From: JAGPUQ01 sp036677085
GTDB lineage: Bacteria > Pseudomonadota > Gammaproteobacteria > Pseudomonadales > Porticoccaceae
Assembly: GCA_036677085.1 (NCBI GenBank)
Contig: JAKFFI010000077.1
Span: 1 to 64,000, forward strand
DNA length: 64,000 nucleotides
Direction: 5' to 3'
Part shown: piece after piece, positions 61,774-64,000 of the stretch
Layout of the letters: each line of letters opens with the position of its first letter
How positions within the stretch are numbered: position 1 is the stretch's first letter
Position numbers and translations under genes: made by a program
The notes under the pieces: model-generated
Databases searched by the model: none
The model's input: only the letters and a program-made list of their open reading frames with translations
What the model was told of the DNA's origin: nothing

Positions 61774-62991
61774 TCACACCGGTTTTGAAAACAGCACCTT
61801 GCGATTTTCGAGATCCCGCACCTGTTCGGGCGGATACTTCAGAAAGCGCTGGAGAATTTCCGCATTGTGTTCGCCCAACAGCGGCGCCTGAATATTTTCG
61901 TCCACTTCGTATTTGGAAAACCGCAGCGGCATGCCGGGAATCTTGAATTTCCCCAGCAGGCGGTCGTCGATCTCGCGGACGGTGCGGCGTTCGATCATGT
62001 GGGGATGCGCCATGGCCTGGGGCACCGAGAGAATGGGCGCGCAGGGTATGCGGGCGCCTTCGAGTATTGCCAGCGCCGCGGCATCCGACGGCAGCGTCTG
62101 CAACCAGCCCTCGATGATCGCAATCATCTCTTCGCGATTGACCATGCGCGCATCGTTGTCGACGAATTTCGGATCCGCGATCAGATCTTCCCGACCCATG
62201 GCGCGGCACAGCGGCGACCACTGGTGCAGCAGCGCGAGGATCATCAGGTGGCCTTCCTTCGCCTTGAAAATGCCGCTCGGCCCCACCGCGTAGTGATGCG
62301 AGCCGCTGCGATGCGGTTGTACCTTTCCGCCGCTGGCGGAATACGCCTGCACACTCACTTCGTGGTAATGGAAGTAGCTGTCGAGCAGCGAGATATCGAG
62401 CCACTGCCCGCCACCGTCGCGCGCGCGTTCGAGCAGCGCATAGCCGATCGCGGTCAGCGCGTGGACGCCGGTGCCGACATCGCCAAATGCCAGCATGGGC
62501 ATCGAGGGCGCCCGGTCGGGCTCGCCGATCAGATCGCTCACCGCCGCATAGGCCTGGGCGATATAGTCGAAACCCGGATGCGCGGCGAGCGGCCCCTCCT
62601 GCCCGAACGCCGAGATCGAACACATGATGATATCGGGATTGATCTCCCGCACCACGTCCCAGCCGAGGCCGAGGCGACCGACCACGCCGGGCGCGAAATT
62701 CTCGATGAACACATCGCAGTGCTTGAGCAACTGCTTGATGATATCCAGCCCCTCCGGGGTTTTCGGATCCAGGCACAGACTTTTCTTGCCGCGATTCTGC
62801 TGAATGAAATAGCCGCTGCGGCCATCGCGGCAGAACGGGAAATTGCGCACCGGCTCGCCGTGGGGCCCGATCTCCAGCTTGATGACCTCGGCGCCCATCT
62901 GCACCATCAGGTTGGTGGCGGCGGGACCGGCCAGGTACTGGGTGATATCCAGCACCCGGTACCCGTCGAGTACATGTTTCGGCTGCATCAT
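61774..62991 (-). CDS. CaiB/BaiF (family III) CoA transferase, tandem copy 2
   Basis: A 405-aa paralog with GYRVLDITQYLAGPAATNLM, QNRGKKSLCLDPKTPEG, SISAFGQEGPLAAHPGFDYIAQ and FGDVGTGVHALTA with the catalytic Asp. It resembles copy 3 most closely, for example FHYHEVSVQAYSASGG against FHHHEVNVQAYSASGG. Such enzymes may work as a heteromer or on different acyl groups. It ends 37 bases before copy 1. Confidence 0.9.
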   Translation of the reverse strand: MMQPKHVLDGYRVLDITQYLAGPAATNLMVQMGAEVIKLEIGPHGEPVRNFPFCRDGRSGYFIQQNRGKKSLCLDPKTPEGLDIIKQLLKHCDVFIENFAPGVVGRLGLGWDVVREINPDIIMCSISAFGQEGPLAAHPGFDYIAQAYAAVSDLIGEPDRAPSMPMLAFGDVGTGVHALTAIGYALLERARDGGGQWLDISLLDSYFHYHEVSVQAYSASGGKVQPHRSGSHHYAVGPSGIFKAKEGHLMILALLHQWSPLCRAMGREDLIADPKFVDNDARMVNREEMIAIIEGWLQTLPSDAAALAILEGARIPCAPILSVPQAMAHPHMIERRTVREIDDRLLGKFKIPGMPLRFSKYEVDENIQAPLLGEHNAEILQRFLKYPPEQVRDLENRKVLFSKPV

Positions 62992-63040
62992 CAGGTTCTC
63001 GTGTTTTTGGCTTTACGTGTCCGGACGCGGCCCGAACGCT

Positions 63041-64000
63041 TCAGTGCGCGGCGCTGACCAGCACCCCGCCTTGCTCCAGTTCCGCCACCTGCGCGGCCCC
63101 ATAACCGAGCAGGCCGGTGAGAATTTCGGCGTTGTGCTCGCCGAGCAGCGGCGCCTGTAGCGGCGGCAGCTCGGGGTGGTTGGAAAACCGCAACGGCATG
63201 CCGGGGATATCGAACTCCCCCAGCATCCGGTCGGACACCGTGCGCACCGTGCCGCGCGCACGGTGATGGGGATGCGCAACCGCCTGGGCCACGGTGAGGA
63301 TGGGCGCCACCGGCACCCGCACCGCCTGCAGCGCCGCGATGGCAGCGGCATCGGTGGGGAAACCCTGCAACCAGCCTTCGATGAGCGCGATCAGTTCTTT
63401 CTGGTTCGCCACCCGCAGCTCGTTGGTCTTGAAGCGTGCGTCCGTGATCAGATCCTCGCGGCCCATGGCCTTGCACAGTACCGGCCACTGGTGCAGCAGT
63501 GCCAGAATCATGATGTAGCCTTCGGGACCGCGAAAAATACCGGTCGGGGCCACCGCGTAATGGTGCGACCCGGCGCGGCGCGGCACCACGGCGCCGCCAC
63601 TCGCTGAATAGGCCTGCACATTCACCTCGTGATGATGGAAATAGCAGTCCAGCAGCGAGATATCCAGGTGCTGACCCACGCCGGTGCGATGCACATCCAG
63701 CAACGCAAAGCCGAGCGCACAGGCAGCATGGACGCCGGTGGTGACATCACCGATGGCCAACATCGGCAGACTGGGCGGCCGGTCCGGCTCGCCGATCACC
63801 GAGGTCACGCCGGCATAGGCCTGGGCGATGTAGTCGAAACCGGACAGATGGCTGAGCGGCCCGGTCTGGCCGAAGGCCGAAATCGAACACATCACCAGCC
63901 TGGGATTCAGCTCGCGCACCACCTCCCAGCCAAAGCCCAGACGCTCGATAACGCCGGGCGCATAGTTCTCGATCAGCACATCGCACTGCTGGATGAGGTC
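63041..64000 (-). CDS. CaiB/BaiF (family III) CoA transferase, tandem copy 3 (5' end outside window)
   Basis: The frame is open at the right edge and lacks its N-terminal 80 or so residues. What remains has IENYAPGVIERLGFGWEVV, SISAFGQTGPLSHLSGFDY and IGDVTTGVHAACA with the catalytic Asp, then SLLDCYFHHHEVNVQAYSAS. It is the most upstream gene visible of the tandem set. Further copies may lie beyond the edge. Confidence 0.9.
   Translation of the reverse strand, partial: DLIQQCDVLIENYAPGVIERLGFGWEVVRELNPRLVMCSISAFGQTGPLSHLSGFDYIAQAYAGVTSVIGEPDRPPSLPMLAIGDVTTGVHAACALGFALLDVHRTGVGQHLDISLLDCYFHHHEVNVQAYSASGGAVVPRRAGSHHYAVAPTGIFRGPEGYIMILALLHQWPVLCKAMGREDLITDARFKTNELRVANQKELIALIEGWLQGFPTDAAAIAALQAVRVPVAPILTVAQAVAHPHHRARGTVRTVSDRMLGEFDIPGMPLRFSNHPELPPLQAPLLGEHNAEILTGLLGYGAAQVAELEQGGVLVSAAH

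Noticed and set aside
1..64000. CRISPR array or rRNA operon
   Set aside because: No regularly spaced repeats or rRNA core sequences were seen in the window by eye.

Overview
The window comes from a high-GC bacterial chromosome, most likely a gammaproteobacterium. The strongest evidence is conserved gammaproteobacterial gene order: ndk-rlmN-pilW-rodZ-ispG-hisS-yfgM-bamB-der, ubiE-ubiJ-ubiB, tatABC, trmJ/iscS divergent from suhB, and a complete EF-P lysylation set (epmA, efp, epmB). A FimX-type protein beside serB and many CaiB-type CoA transferases fit the same group. The genus cannot be set from this sequence alone.

Region 1 (1-4200) is a rearranged patch. It holds the 3' end of an IS3-family transposase, a decayed nif-type 2Fe-2S ferredoxin gene, an FmdB-like zinc ribbon protein, an orphan HEPN protein, a perfect 16-bp hairpin and a type I methylase stump. 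An intact nifE-nifZ pair follows, with a sigma-54-type promoter. No nifN, nifX or other nif gene is present in the window.

Region 2 (4275-14386) looks like a lipid module. It has two ELM1-type putative glycosyltransferases, a sulfotransferase, an ABC exporter half-transporter, an acyl carrier protein, a serine palmitoyltransferase, a metallophosphoesterase, a small lipoprotein, a nucleotidyltransferase and a GNAT protein of the bacterial ceramide synthase type. I read it as bacterial sphingolipid synthesis coupled to head-group modification and export; this is the most interesting system here.

Region 3 (14631-33101) is mostly housekeeping: tRNA-Cys, a DUF4124 protein, clpB (sigma-32-like promoter), small conserved proteins, a thermonuclease-like protein, rpmE, priA, then the der-to-ndk block (translation, isoprenoids, outer-membrane assembly, pilus, cell shape) and a PAS-GGDEF-EAL protein.

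Region 4 (33479-43701) carries iscS-trmJ divergent from suhB, an OlsF-like fused acyltransferase (probable ornithine lipids), ubiE-ubiJ-ubiB, hisI-hisE and tatABC.

Region 5 (43751-64000) holds a CaiB-family CoA transferase, a DUF3094 protein, an acyl-CoA dehydrogenase, bioF-bioB with a BirA-type operator before comF, cysE, the EF-P set, an unrecognised 502-aa protein next to fimX, serB, an SDR dehydrogenase under a perfect palindromic operator, a phosphoribosyltransferase and three tandem CaiB-type CoA transferases running off the right edge.
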